From the NCBI GenBank assembly GCA_963921335.3, contig CAWUFC020000002.1, positions 806,001 through 870,000 of the forward strand: DNA of 64,000 nt, in the 5' to 3' direction. Under the pieces are notes generated by a model. It saw only the letters and a list, made by a program, of their open reading frames with translations. It did not search any database and had not been told where the DNA came from. Of this stretch, positions 6,595-14,198 are shown piece after piece. The stretch is from CAWUFC02 sp963921335 (GTDB taxonomy: Bacteria; Pseudomonadota; Gammaproteobacteria; Pseudomonadales; Halieaceae). The translations under genes were made by a program, and so were the position numbers. Each line of letters begins with the position of its first letter. Position 1 is the stretch's first letter.

Positions 6595-9360
6595 ATGGAC
6601 AAGACCTACCAGCCCGCCAATATTGAGACTCGGTGGTATCAGGAGTGGGAAGAGAAAGGCTATTTCGCCCCCAGCGGAGAAGGCCAGCCCTATTCCATCA
6701 TGATCCCGCCGCCCAATGTGACCGGCAGCCTGCACATGGGCCACGGCTTCCAGGAAGCCATTATGGATGCCCTTATTCGTTACCACCGCATGAAGGGCTG
6801 CAACACCCTCTGGCAGGTGGGCACAGACCACGCCGGTATCGCCACCCAGATGGTGGTAGAACGCCAGCTGGAAGTACAGGGTGTATCCCGCCACGACCTG
6901 GGCCGCGAGGCCTTCATCGAGAAAGTCTGGGACTGGAAAGCTGAGTCAGGTGGCACCATTACCCGACAGCTGCGCCGGCTGGGCTCTTCGCTGGACTGGT
7001 CGCGTGAACGATTCACCATGGACCCAGGCCTATCTGCCGCAGTGCAGGAAGTCTTTATCCAGCTGTATAAAGAGGGCCTGATCTATCGAGGCCAGCGGCT
7101 GGTGAACTGGGACCCGGCACTACATACCGCCATTTCCGACCTCGAAGTCATCTCGGAGGAAGAACAGGGCCATCTGTGGCATTTCAAATACCCGCTGTCT
7201 AACGGTGAAGGTCACCTGGTTGTCGCAACGACCCGACCTGAAACCATGCTGGGTGATACTGCGGTTGCCGTACACCCGGAGGATGAGCGTTATGCCCACC
7301 TGGTGGGCCAGACCATTGACCTGCCCCTGACCGGACGCCAGATTCCGATCATTGCCGATGATTATGTCGACCGGGACTTCGGTACGGGCTGTGTGAAGAT
7401 CACCCCCGCCCACGACTTTAATGACTATGCCATGGGCCAGCGTCACGGGCTGGATATGATCAATATCCTCACCGACGACGCCAATCTTAATGATGAGGTG
7501 CCTGAAAAATACCGCGGCATGGAACGCTTTGCCGCCCGCAAGGCCGTGGTGGATGATCTTGATGCCATTGGCCTGCTCGATAAAGTGGAAGATCACACCC
7601 TGAAGGTACCTCGTGGTGATCGCTCCGGTGTGGTGATTGAGCCCTACCTGACCAATCAGTGGTATGTAGACGCCAAAACCCTCGCCAAACCTGCCATTGA
7701 AGCGGTAGAGAATGGTGACATCCAGTTCGTACCCAAAAACTGGGAGAACACCTACTTTGCCTGGATGCGCGACATTCAGGACTGGTGCATATCCCGTCAG
7801 CTGTGGTGGGGTCACCGCATTCCCGCATGGTATGACGACGCCGGCAACATCTATGTCGGTGAAGACGAAGCCTCTGTTCGCGCCGACAACAATCTGGGCG
7901 ATGACATCGCACTGCGCCAGGACGAAGACGTACTGGATACCTGGTTCTCTTCAGCGCTGTGGACCTTCTCTACCCTGGGCTGGCCCGAAGACACTGAAGA
8001 CCTGGCTACCTTCCATCCCAGCTCGGTACTGGTGACCGGCTTTGACATCATTTTCTTCTGGGTTGCCCGAATGATCATGATGACCGTGCACTTCCGTAAA
8101 GAAGTCCCCTTCCATACCGTTTACGTGCACGGACTGGTCAGGGACAGCCACGGTGCCAAGATGTCCAAGTCCAAGGGCAACGTGCTGGACCCGATCGACC
8201 TGATCGACGGCATTGATCTTGAATCACTGGTGACCAAGCGCACTGCTGGCATGATGCAGCCCAAGCTGGCCAAAAAAATTGAGAAGCAAACCCGCAAGGA
8301 GTTTGCCGACGGCATTGCGGCTTACGGTACCGACGCCCTGCGTTTCACCTATTACTCGCTGGCGTCGACCGGGCGCGACATCAAGTTTGACGTGGGCCGT
8401 ATTGAGGGTTTCCGCAACTTCTGCAACAAGCTGTGGAATGCCGCCCGCTACGTGCTGATGAACTGCGAAGAGCAGGATTGCGCCAGCGATCACGACAACT
8501 ACGAGTTGGGCCTGGCGGATCGCTGGATTATTTCGCGCCTTCAGGAAACTGAAGCAGAAGTGGAAAAAGCCATTGCCAACTACCGCTTCGACCTGGCCAG
8601 CCAGGCGATTTATGATTTCGTCTGGAACGAGTACTGCGACTGGTACCTGGAACTCTCCAAGCCGGTACTGTGGGACGACAATGCCAGCGATGCAGCGAAG
8701 ACGGGTACCCGCCGCACGCTGATTCGAGTGCTCGAAGCCACCCTGCGTATGGCCCACCCGCTGATGCCTTTCATCACCGAAGAGATCTGGCAAAAAGTCG
8801 CCTCACTGGCCGGCCAATTCGGCTCGACCATCATGACCCAGGCCTATCCTGAGTGCGACGACAAAAGGATAGACACTTTTGCAAATGCGGATATAGAATG
8901 GCTGAAAGGTGTCATTGTGGGCATCCGTAATATTCGCGGAGAGATGAATATTGCGCCCGGCAAAGAGCTGGAAGTGCTGCTCCGCAATGGCGACGATAAT
9001 GATAAGAATAGACTGGATCAAAACGAGCAATACCTGAAGAAGCTGGCGAAGCTCAGCAGCATCCGTTTCCTCAATGAGGATGAAACCGCACCGGTAGCCT
9101 CTGCCGCCCTGGTGGGCGACCTGGAAATCCTGGTACCGATGGCGGGACTGATTGACAAGTACGCGGAGCTGGCGCGACTGGCCAAGGAAATCGACAAACT
9201 GGAAAACGACGTCAAGCGGGTCGAGGGTAAATTAGGTAACAGCTCATTTGTAGATCGCGCCCCGGCCGAGGTAGTGGCCAAGGAACGCGACAAGTTGGCA
9301 AGCCAGCAGCAAGCCCTGGAGAAACTGCGTCAACAGCAGCAGGAACTCCAGAAGCTGTAA
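6595..9360 (+). CDS. valS: Valyl-tRNA synthetase
   Basis: A 921-residue class I aminoacyl-tRNA synthetase that charges tRNA-Val and edits misactivated threonine. Visible parts are the HIGH signature as HMGH in PPPNVTGSLHMGHGF (about residues 42-56), the CP1 editing domain with TTRPETMLGDTAV, the KMSKS loop (AKMSKSKGNVLDP, about residues 521-533), the anticodon-binding domain, and the C-terminal coiled coil rich in Lys/Glu/Gln ending QQQQELQKL. The length is typical. It is downstream of pepA-holC with its own likely -10. It is an essential housekeeping gene without oddities. Confidence 0.98.
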   Translation: MDKTYQPANIETRWYQEWEEKGYFAPSGEGQPYSIMIPPPNVTGSLHMGHGFQEAIMDALIRYHRMKGCNTLWQVGTDHAGIATQMVVERQLEVQGVSRHDLGREAFIEKVWDWKAESGGTITRQLRRLGSSLDWSRERFTMDPGLSAAVQEVFIQLYKEGLIYRGQRLVNWDPALHTAISDLEVISEEEQGHLWHFKYPLSNGEGHLVVATTRPETMLGDTAVAVHPEDERYAHLVGQTIDLPLTGRQIPIIADDYVDRDFGTGCVKITPAHDFNDYAMGQRHGLDMINILTDDANLNDEVPEKYRGMERFAARKAVVDDLDAIGLLDKVEDHTLKVPRGDRSGVVIEPYLTNQWYVDAKTLAKPAIEAVENGDIQFVPKNWENTYFAWMRDIQDWCISRQLWWGHRIPAWYDDAGNIYVGEDEASVRADNNLGDDIALRQDEDVLDTWFSSALWTFSTLGWPEDTEDLATFHPSSVLVTGFDIIFFWVARMIMMTVHFRKEVPFHTVYVHGLVRDSHGAKMSKSKGNVLDPIDLIDGIDLESLVTKRTAGMMQPKLAKKIEKQTRKEFADGIAAYGTDALRFTYYSLASTGRDIKFDVGRIEGFRNFCNKLWNAARYVLMNCEEQDCASDHDNYELGLADRWIISRLQETEAEVEKAIANYRFDLASQAIYDFVWNEYCDWYLELSKPVLWDDNASDAAKTGTRRTLIRVLEATLRMAHPLMPFITEEIWQKVASLAGQFGSTIMTQAYPECDDKRIDTFANADIEWLKGVIVGIRNIRGEMNIAPGKELEVLLRNGDDNDKNRLDQNEQYLKKLAKLSSIRFLNEDETAPVASAALVGDLEILVPMAGLIDKYAELARLAKEIDKLENDVKRVEGKLGNSSFVDRAPAEVVAKERDKLASQQQALEKLRQQQQELQKL

Positions 9361-9482
9361 CAGCTCTGCCAGCTAACCGGGTAGCCTCGGGACTGACAAG
9401 AATAACAGGCGCCTTTCACGCGGTTTGTGGTGGGACGCTATAACAAAGCAGCATGATGTAGAGTACTACCGAGGTAGGATGT

Positions 9483-9698
9483 ATGAGTGATCGGGTAGCT
9501 GGCACTGTAAAGTGGTTTAACAATGCCAAGGGCTTCGGCTTCATCACACGGGGGGAAGACGGCGGTGACGATGTGTTCGTTCACTTCCGTTCCATTCTGG
9601 GCGACGGCTATCGCACCCTGAACGAGGGTCAGGAAGTCGAGTTCAAGATTGTGGAAGGACCCAAAGGCCTGCAGGCAGAAGAAGTCTCCAAGGTCTGA
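9483..9698 (+). CDS. CspA-family cold shock protein
   Basis: A 71-residue single cold-shock domain that binds single-stranded RNA/DNA. RNP1 (KGFGFI) and RNP2 (DVFVHF) are present in GTVKWFNNAKGFGFI and DDVFVHFRSIL. It carries a short acidic insert (GEDGGDD) between strands. A GAGG-like ribosome site precedes the ATG. The closely related domain in the next gene (9864) is fused to membrane helices, so two cold-shock domains lie side by side, probably from an old duplication. It is followed by a strong hairpin. Confidence 0.95.
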   Translation: MSDRVAGTVKWFNNAKGFGFITRGEDGGDDVFVHFRSILGDGYRTLNEGQEVEFKIVEGPKGLQAEEVSKV

Positions 9699-9700
9699 CC

Positions 9701-9721
9701 GCCCTGCCCTTCGGGGCGGGC
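9701..9721 (+). terminator. GC-rich hairpin after cold shock gene
   Basis: GCCC-T-GCCC-TTCG-GGGC-GGGC gives eight G-C pairs around a stable TTCG tetraloop with one bulged T, starting 2 nt after the stop codon. There is no U-run afterwards, so it may act as a 3' mRNA stabiliser as much as an intrinsic terminator. Confidence 0.6.
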
Positions 9722-9863
9722 TAAACCGCAGGGGGTACCCGCCGGGTATCCACGTTCAGCCGTCCTCTCACGGCCACGGTAAGCCCCCGCCATGTTCAGC
9801 GCTGGCCGCCGGTGTTATAGTGCGCGCCGCCTGACTCCATACCATTGTCCATACGGGAATTTC

Positions 9864-10247
9864 ATGAGCCTTTTTTCCAAACTGATTATCGGCCTGCTGA
9901 CCGCAGCGCTGGCCACTCTCGCTGTCACGCGTCTTAACATCGAGAGCACCATGCAACTGGGCGCGGTGTTTGCCGTTGCCACCACCCTGACTGTGATTCT
10001 TGGAAACCTGAGTTTCAATTTCTCATTGCCTGACCTGGGCGGTGATCGCGAAACCGGCAAAGTAAAGTGGTTTAACACCAGCAAGGGCTTCGGTTTCATT
10101 GTGCGCGACAATGGCGAGGAAATCTTTGTGCACTTCCGCTCCATCAAAGGCGAGGGCCGACGCTCGTTAAAGGATGATCAGACGGTGACTTATGTCGTGC
10201 GCGAGAGCGACAAGGGACCCCAGGCAGAAGAGGTAGAACCTGCCTGA
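9864..10247 (+). CDS. Membrane-anchored cold shock domain protein
   Basis: A 127-residue protein with two hydrophobic helices (about residues 5-22 and 31-50: LIIGLLTAALATLAV and LGAVFAVATTLTVILG) followed by a full cold-shock domain (GKVKWFNTSKGFGFIVRDNGEEIFVHFRSI) with intact RNP1 and RNP2. The start at 9864 is preferred over 9792 because the upstream extension is Arg/Cys-rich and unlike the family. Both termini would face the cytoplasm, putting the nucleic-acid-binding domain at the inner face of the membrane. It converges with slyX with a 6-bp gap. Its role is unknown; an RNA chaperone at the membrane is an inference. Confidence 0.85.
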   Translation: MSLFSKLIIGLLTAALATLAVTRLNIESTMQLGAVFAVATTLTVILGNLSFNFSLPDLGGDRETGKVKWFNTSKGFGFIVRDNGEEIFVHFRSIKGEGRRSLKDDQTVTYVVRESDKGPQAEEVEPA

Positions 10248-10253
10248 GCACAT

Positions 10254-10472
10254 TCAATAGTGCGGTGGTTTCTCCATCGCATTATCGGCCACCCCCGAAC
10301 CACTACCCATTTCCTCCCGCAGCTGCCGGTATTGCTGCTTGAGTAATTCAAACTCTTCGCGCAGCGCGCTAAGCTCCTGCTGCTGCAACGACAAGGCCTC
10401 GTTGAGGCTGGCCACCAGGTCTTCCTGGAACGCCAGTTGGGTTTGCAGTTCGACCAGTTCAGAATTTGCCAC
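10254..10472 (-). CDS. slyX: SlyX family protein
   Basis: A 72-residue coiled-coil protein. It begins NSELVELQTQLAFQEDLV and continues as heptad-rich helix (LNEALSLQQQELSALREEFELLKQQY), ending with the PPHY tail that is the hallmark of SlyX. Its biochemical function is not established. The start is the GTG at 10472, with a GGGAG ribosome site on the minus strand; an overlapping frame from 10480 encodes no family sequence. It is divergent from the SUI1-like gene at 10512, from which it is separated by a symmetric -10 element. Confidence 0.92.
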   Translation of the reverse strand: MANSELVELQTQLAFQEDLVASLNEALSLQQQELSALREEFELLKQQYRQLREEMGSGSGVADNAMEKPPHY

Positions 10473-10499
10473 GCATTCACTCTCCCACAGAACAGGCGG

Positions 10500-10506
10500 T
10501 ATTATA
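10500..10506. promoter_or_regulatory. Symmetric -10 element between slyX and yciH-like gene
   Basis: The 7-bp core TATTATA reads TATTAT on the plus strand (10500-10505, 6 nt before ATG 10512) and TATAAT on the minus strand (10506-10501). TTCACT at 10476-10481 is a plausible plus-strand -35 (18-bp spacer). One melting region could therefore serve both genes. Confidence 0.5.
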
Positions 10507-10511
10507 GCGGC

Positions 10512-10874
10512 ATGAAATCTCGCAAGAACAAAGGCGGCCTAGTTTATTCCACTGAGGTGGGTCGACTATGCCCACAGTGTCAGCGCGCTGTTGCAGACTG
10601 TGTTTGTGGCAAGGATCGCCCGGCCAGTGTGGGTGACGGTGTGGTTCGACTGCGACGAGAGACCAAGGGCCGCGGCGGCAAGGCAGTGACCGTGATAGAC
10701 GGCCTACCCCTGGCTGGCAAAGAGCTGAAAGACCTGGCCAAGGCCCTGAAAAAGCGCTGTGGTGTTGGCGGCAGTGCCCAGGACAGCACCATTGAGATTC
10801 AGGGCGACCAGCGGGAGCTACTCAAATCCGAGCTGGAGAAACGCGGTTACACGGTTAAGCTGGCCGGCGGCTAA
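10512..10874 (+). CDS. yciH: SUI1/eIF1-type translation initiation factor-like protein
   Basis: A 120-residue YciH homologue. The N-terminal part has a two-pair cysteine motif (CPQCQRAVADCVC), and the SUI1 domain shows RRETKGRGGKAVTVIDGL and LKDLAKALKKRCGVGGS. Bacterial YciH resembles eukaryotic eIF1 and affects initiation fidelity under some conditions. The start at 10512 (MKSRKNKGGLVYST) is the family start. A -10 hexamer lies just 6 nt upstream, so it is probably translated from a leaderless mRNA, which is noteworthy for a putative initiation factor. Confidence 0.9.
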   Translation: MKSRKNKGGLVYSTEVGRLCPQCQRAVADCVCGKDRPASVGDGVVRLRRETKGRGGKAVTVIDGLPLAGKELKDLAKALKKRCGVGGSAQDSTIEIQGDQRELLKSELEKRGYTVKLAGG

Positions 10875-11139
10875 ACCCGCGTTATTACTGATCTGGCAGG
10901 GTTTTGCCTGTCTTTATGCCAAAAAAGTTACATCACTTTCCCAAAAACTGTCTAAAAAAGATCACGCAAGTGACTATTTTTATTGGATTAATATTTGAGC
11001 TGTGTTAAAAAGTATGCAAATAACAAGGAAAAAGCGGCAAAGCGCGGCCTAACAGCGCAAGCCGATATCGACCATAACAGGCTGCTAAAGCGGCCGAAAA
11101 CAAGTGAAACAGGCTTTGCTCCTCTAAAGGACGTCAGCT

Positions 11140-11532
11140 ATGTATGTAACTGCGGACTACCTGAAGGAACAGGTGATACAACCAACCCTGAAGTATCTGG
11201 GTGCCTGGACCCTTCCAACCGAGCAGTTTCTTCTAAGCAGCGCAGTCGACACCCCCGAGGTGGGACTCTTCTCCTCTCGCAATGATGGGCTGGGTATTTT
11301 CAACATTACCCCGGTTCAACATCGTGACATCTGGGACAACTATCTGGCTTTTAACCCCGACCTGGCTTCGCGCGTGCGCGGCCTGGCCAGCCAGCGGGCG
11401 TTTCTGCGCGACCCGGACGGTGAGCTGCAAACCAACCTGAGCTATTGCACTGCAATTGCCTGGTTGCTTTACCAGCGCGCCAATCCGAACGAAGAACTAC
11501 CGGCGACAGAACAGGCCAGCTTCTCGGCCTGA
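11140..11532 (+). CDS. Hypothetical protein
   Basis: A 130-residue soluble protein of unknown function beginning MYVTADYLKEQVIQPTLKYL. The pattern of LLSSAVDTPE..GLFSSRNDGLGIFNITPVQHRDIWDNYL resembles small proteins from phages and gammaproteobacteria that carry an AAQES...G.A.GL.Q.EP.TH.DIW.NYL motif. I recall that similarity only loosely and would not assign lysozyme or other activity. AAGG at 11126-11129 is a distant ribosome site. The 265 bp between this gene and yciH contain A-rich sequence and no supported gene. It converges on the glycosyltransferase gene with a 1-bp gap. Confidence 0.65.
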   Translation: MYVTADYLKEQVIQPTLKYLGAWTLPTEQFLLSSAVDTPEVGLFSSRNDGLGIFNITPVQHRDIWDNYLAFNPDLASRVRGLASQRAFLRDPDGELQTNLSYCTAIAWLLYQRANPNEELPATEQASFSA

Positions 11533-11533
11533 A

Positions 11534-12838
11534 TCAAAGGCCGACTGAAAGGCCCAGCGAATCCGGCACATGCCGGAGGTCTTCTGGCCGATCAACATCA
11601 GCTTTTTCTTCCAGACAATGCACCGACAATTGAAGCTTACGTGCCACTACCAGCGTTGCTTCGAGCACTGAAGAACCGCCCCATTCGATACCCCTGAACA
11701 ACTCTTCGGCCATCACCCTGAGACCGATCAATACATAACCACCATCAGTTGCGGGCCCCAGCACCAAGTCGTAATCATGCAGCGCATCCAGTGCCTGCTT
11801 CAGGTAGTCGCTATCAATACCCGGTGCATCACTGCCCACCAGTACGACCCGCTCATAGTGTTGAAGATTATCGGCAAACATACCGGCCATGCGCTCACCC
11901 AGGTCATTACCCGCTTGTTGCTTCAGCTCGACCTGCTGTTCAGACGCCAGTTCGGCCAACTGGCTGTCTGCGGGTTCGGCATCAATCCACAGCTGCCCAG
12001 GTACCGTCTTGATGGTACTGAGTGTCGTTAATGTGTGGGACAGCAGATCCCTGTGCAGCGCGCAGGCCTGCTCTGCGCTGAGATGAGGCTGTAACCGGGT
12101 TTTAACCTGGCCGGGTACCGGCTCGCGTGCAAACTGCACCAACACCGCTGGTGCCCGACCGGGTGCCGACTGATAGCGCTTGGCGACGCTGGCTGGTGAC
12201 TTGCCACGCCAGTAGTCAAACCGCAATCGCCACATGAGCAGAATCGTCTTTATGACCCCGTAGCGCTGCCAGCGGCGGCTATCGGTATGTATGCGCAGCG
12301 GCATCGCAGCAGGTTTTGATGTTTCGCGCAGCCGTTTGCTGAGCTCAACATCCTCCATCAGGGAAATATCTGCATAGCCATCGACCTGTTCAAAACGGCT
12401 GCGCCTGATGCATAGCATCTGATCACCTGTTGCCACCGAACTGAGTCGAGAACGCAGCCACATCATCTTGCCTACCAGATGCAGCAATCCCCCTGCTGGC
12501 TGTGGACGGGCATCACAAAAACCCCAATCAGAGCCGGATAAGCGCTCAATCAGCGTCATGAGGTCGAACTGAGGAATGGAGTCACAGTGTAAAAAAAGTA
12601 GCCAGTCACCTTCGGCCCGGGATGCACCCGCATTCATCTGACGGGCACGGCCGCGCGGTGCACATATGAGGGTATCGGCAAAGCGAGCGGCAATATCCCA
12701 ACTGCCGTCATGGCTGCCGCCATCCACCACAATCAATTCGTGGCCAGTACACCAGCGCCGAATAGCTGCCAGGCGCTGCTCCAGGACAGCGGCTTCATTG
12801 AGGATGGGAACAATAACCGAGCAGTGCTGCTCAGCCAT
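11534..12838 (-). CDS. Fused glycosyltransferase 2 / DUF2064 transferase (rSAM-associated)
   Basis: A 434-residue fusion. Residues 1-215 form a family-2 glycosyltransferase (CSVIVPILNEAA, DGGSHDGSW, acceptor loop FLHCDSIP, MEDVELSKRL) of the type catalogued as rSAM/selenodomain-associated transferase 2. Residues 230-434 match the DUF2064 transferase 1 fold (VQFAREPVPGQVKTRLQPHL, VGSDAPGIDSDYL, LGPATDGGYVLIGL). These two are separate genes in many genomes. The start is the ATG at 12838, overlapping the arsS stop by 8 bp; the longer frame to 12895 lies inside arsS. Together with ArsS it probably builds arsenosugar- or related glycoconjugates. Confidence 0.85.
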   Translation of the reverse strand: MAEQHCSVIVPILNEAAVLEQRLAAIRRWCTGHELIVVDGGSHDGSWDIAARFADTLICAPRGRARQMNAGASRAEGDWLLFLHCDSIPQFDLMTLIERLSGSDWGFCDARPQPAGGLLHLVGKMMWLRSRLSSVATGDQMLCIRRSRFEQVDGYADISLMEDVELSKRLRETSKPAAMPLRIHTDSRRWQRYGVIKTILLMWRLRFDYWRGKSPASVAKRYQSAPGRAPAVLVQFAREPVPGQVKTRLQPHLSAEQACALHRDLLSHTLTTLSTIKTVPGQLWIDAEPADSQLAELASEQQVELKQQAGNDLGERMAGMFADNLQHYERVVLVGSDAPGIDSDYLKQALDALHDYDLVLGPATDGGYVLIGLRVMAEELFRGIEWGGSSVLEATLVVARKLQLSVHCLEEKADVDRPEDLRHVPDSLGLSVGL

Positions 12839-13793
12839 CCAGGGCGCCACCACAGCTGCTGCCCTGACCAGCAGTACAACCATAGCAATGCTCACCGGTC
12901 AGAATGGGGGCCAGGATACTGTCAGGCTCTGCCAGCAGGTCTCTCAAGTGACGTCTTTCGCTGCTGGCAAGAATGGGCATATCGAGCATCTGGTTAAAAT
13001 CGCAATCGTACAGATAACCCTGCCAGTCAATGCTGACCAGATCACGGCACATCACCGTTTCCAGATTGTCGCTGGAGAAATTGTCCCTGAGCAGATTCAT
13101 ATAGGCGGGGTAGTCACCGTTGGCCAGCAACACCGCACCAAATCGACTGATTGGCATATTGGTGATGGTGAACAGCTGGTCAAACACCACGCCAAAGCGT
13201 TCGCCCAGTTCACGCTTGTAGTCTGCTTGCAGTGTCGACTGCGGTGGCGGCAAGACTGCACCTACCGGGTTGTAGACCAGGTTCAACTGCAACTCAGATT
13301 TATGCCCATAACCCAGCTGGTTGAGTCGACGAAGGGCACGGATACTGTCGTCATAGACGCCCTTGCCCCGCTGCTGTGACACATTTTCCTCCAGGTAACA
13401 GGGTAAAGAGGCGGTCACCGTCACACCCTGGGCCGCGAGAAACTCGGCCAGGTCCTCCTGGCCAGGCTCAAACAAAATAGTGAGGTTGCAGCGGTCAATA
13501 ACTTCAACACCCAGCCCGCGCGCCACTTCTACCAGCTCGCGAAAATGCGGGTTGAGCTCCGGCGCACCGCCGGTAAGATCCAGTACCGCGGGTCGCTGCT
13601 GTTCGATGAGAGCGATCAGTTGCTCGATGGTATCGCCATCCATTTCCTCGGTGCGGGTTGGCCCTGCATTAACGTGACAATGCACGCAGCTGAGATTACA
13701 GCGGTAACCCAGGTTGACCTGTAAGATTGTCAGGGAGCGGCGGCTTATAGCTGGGAAGTCTGTTTCCAGCAGCAGTGGGCGAGTATCTTGCAT
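12831..13793 (-). CDS. arsS: Arsenosugar biosynthesis radical SAM protein ArsS
   Basis: A 320-residue radical SAM enzyme with the CxxxCxxC [4Fe-4S] signature (YRCNLSCVHCHVNAGP, residues ~29-44), the TGGAPELN SAM-site motif, and a C-terminal DUF3641-type region ending CYGCTAGQGSSCGG, which probably binds a further cluster. ArsS is associated with adding the 5-deoxyadenosyl group to methylated arsenic. Some homologues carry selenocysteine at the C-terminal motif; here all positions are Cys. No arsM methyltransferase is in this window. The ATG at 13793 lies 6 nt after TATTAT on the minus strand, so the mRNA may be leaderless. Confidence 0.9.
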   Translation of the reverse strand: MQDTRPLLLETDFPAISRRSLTILQVNLGYRCNLSCVHCHVNAGPTRTEEMDGDTIEQLIALIEQQRPAVLDLTGGAPELNPHFRELVEVARGLGVEVIDRCNLTILFEPGQEDLAEFLAAQGVTVTASLPCYLEENVSQQRGKGVYDDSIRALRRLNQLGYGHKSELQLNLVYNPVGAVLPPPQSTLQADYKRELGERFGVVFDQLFTITNMPISRFGAVLLANGDYPAYMNLLRDNFSSDNLETVMCRDLVSIDWQGYLYDCDFNQMLDMPILASSERRHLRDLLAEPDSILAPILTGEHCYGCTAGQGSSCGGALDG

Positions 13794-13798
13794 GGGCC

Positions 13799-13805
13799 TA
13801 TAATA
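13799..13805. promoter_or_regulatory. Symmetric bidirectional -10 for arsS and terB-like gene
   Basis: TATAATA contains a plus-strand TATAAT (13799-13804) and a minus-strand TATTAT (13805-13800). Each is followed by exactly 6 nt and then an ATG (13811 on plus, 13793 on minus). Start codons of the two divergent genes are only 17 bp apart, so both messages would be leaderless and the two transcripts would compete for one melting site. No clear -35 was seen for the plus strand. Confidence 0.55.
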
Positions 13806-13810
13806 CCTGC

Positions 13811-14191
13811 ATGAGTGACGACAAGAACCCCGATATCTATATTTGCGCCCTTCTGGCGCAAATCGTCAAAGCCCGTGAAGGTGATGTAAAACGCGAGTTC
13901 CAGGCGGTGGTGCAGGTCATTAACCGCCTGCGGGACTATGACGAAAAAGGCTTGCTGGAGGTGGTTAACGCGGGCCTGCAGCTGGACCAGGATGAAGACT
14001 TCGAGGCACTGCTAGCGACCTGTAAAGCGGCTCTGGACGACGATCAGCTGCGCGAGGCCATTGGTTTGATGGCATTTGTAGCCAGGCTCGACGGCGATGT
14101 CTCTGCGAAAGAAGAAGAAGTCTTCGCCCTCGCCTGTGTCGGCCTCGGCGTCGTCATTAAAGAGGGCGAGGTGCACATCAGCCGCGCCTGA
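13811..14191 (+). CDS. TerB-like (tellurite-resistance fold) protein
   Basis: A 126-residue all-helical protein. It has the TerB/DjlA-like acidic pattern: ALLAQIVKAREGDVKREFQAVVQVI, then IGLMAFVARLDGDVSAKEEEVFALACVGLGV, where conserved Asp/Glu residues could hold a metal ion. The molecular function is unknown despite the family name. The ATG at 13811 is directly after a -10 hexamer (6-nt gap), and the extension to 13775 lies within the arsS promoter and start. Agmatine deiminase follows 7 bp after the stop, so the two genes and the lipoprotein after them are probably co-transcribed. Confidence 0.75.
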   Translation: MSDDKNPDIYICALLAQIVKAREGDVKREFQAVVQVINRLRDYDEKGLLEVVNAGLQLDQDEDFEALLATCKAALDDDQLREAIGLMAFVARLDGDVSAKEEEVFALACVGLGVVIKEGEVHISRA

Positions 14192-14198
14192 CTCTGTT

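Noticed and set aside
8224..8793. Long antisense frames within valS and other housekeeping genes
   Set aside because: They mirror strong codon bias of the sense gene and encode no recognisable domain.
10995..11285. 96-codon frame upstream of and overlapping the hypothetical gene at 11140
   Set aside because: Composition is unlike a protein and it overlaps the better-supported gene in another frame.
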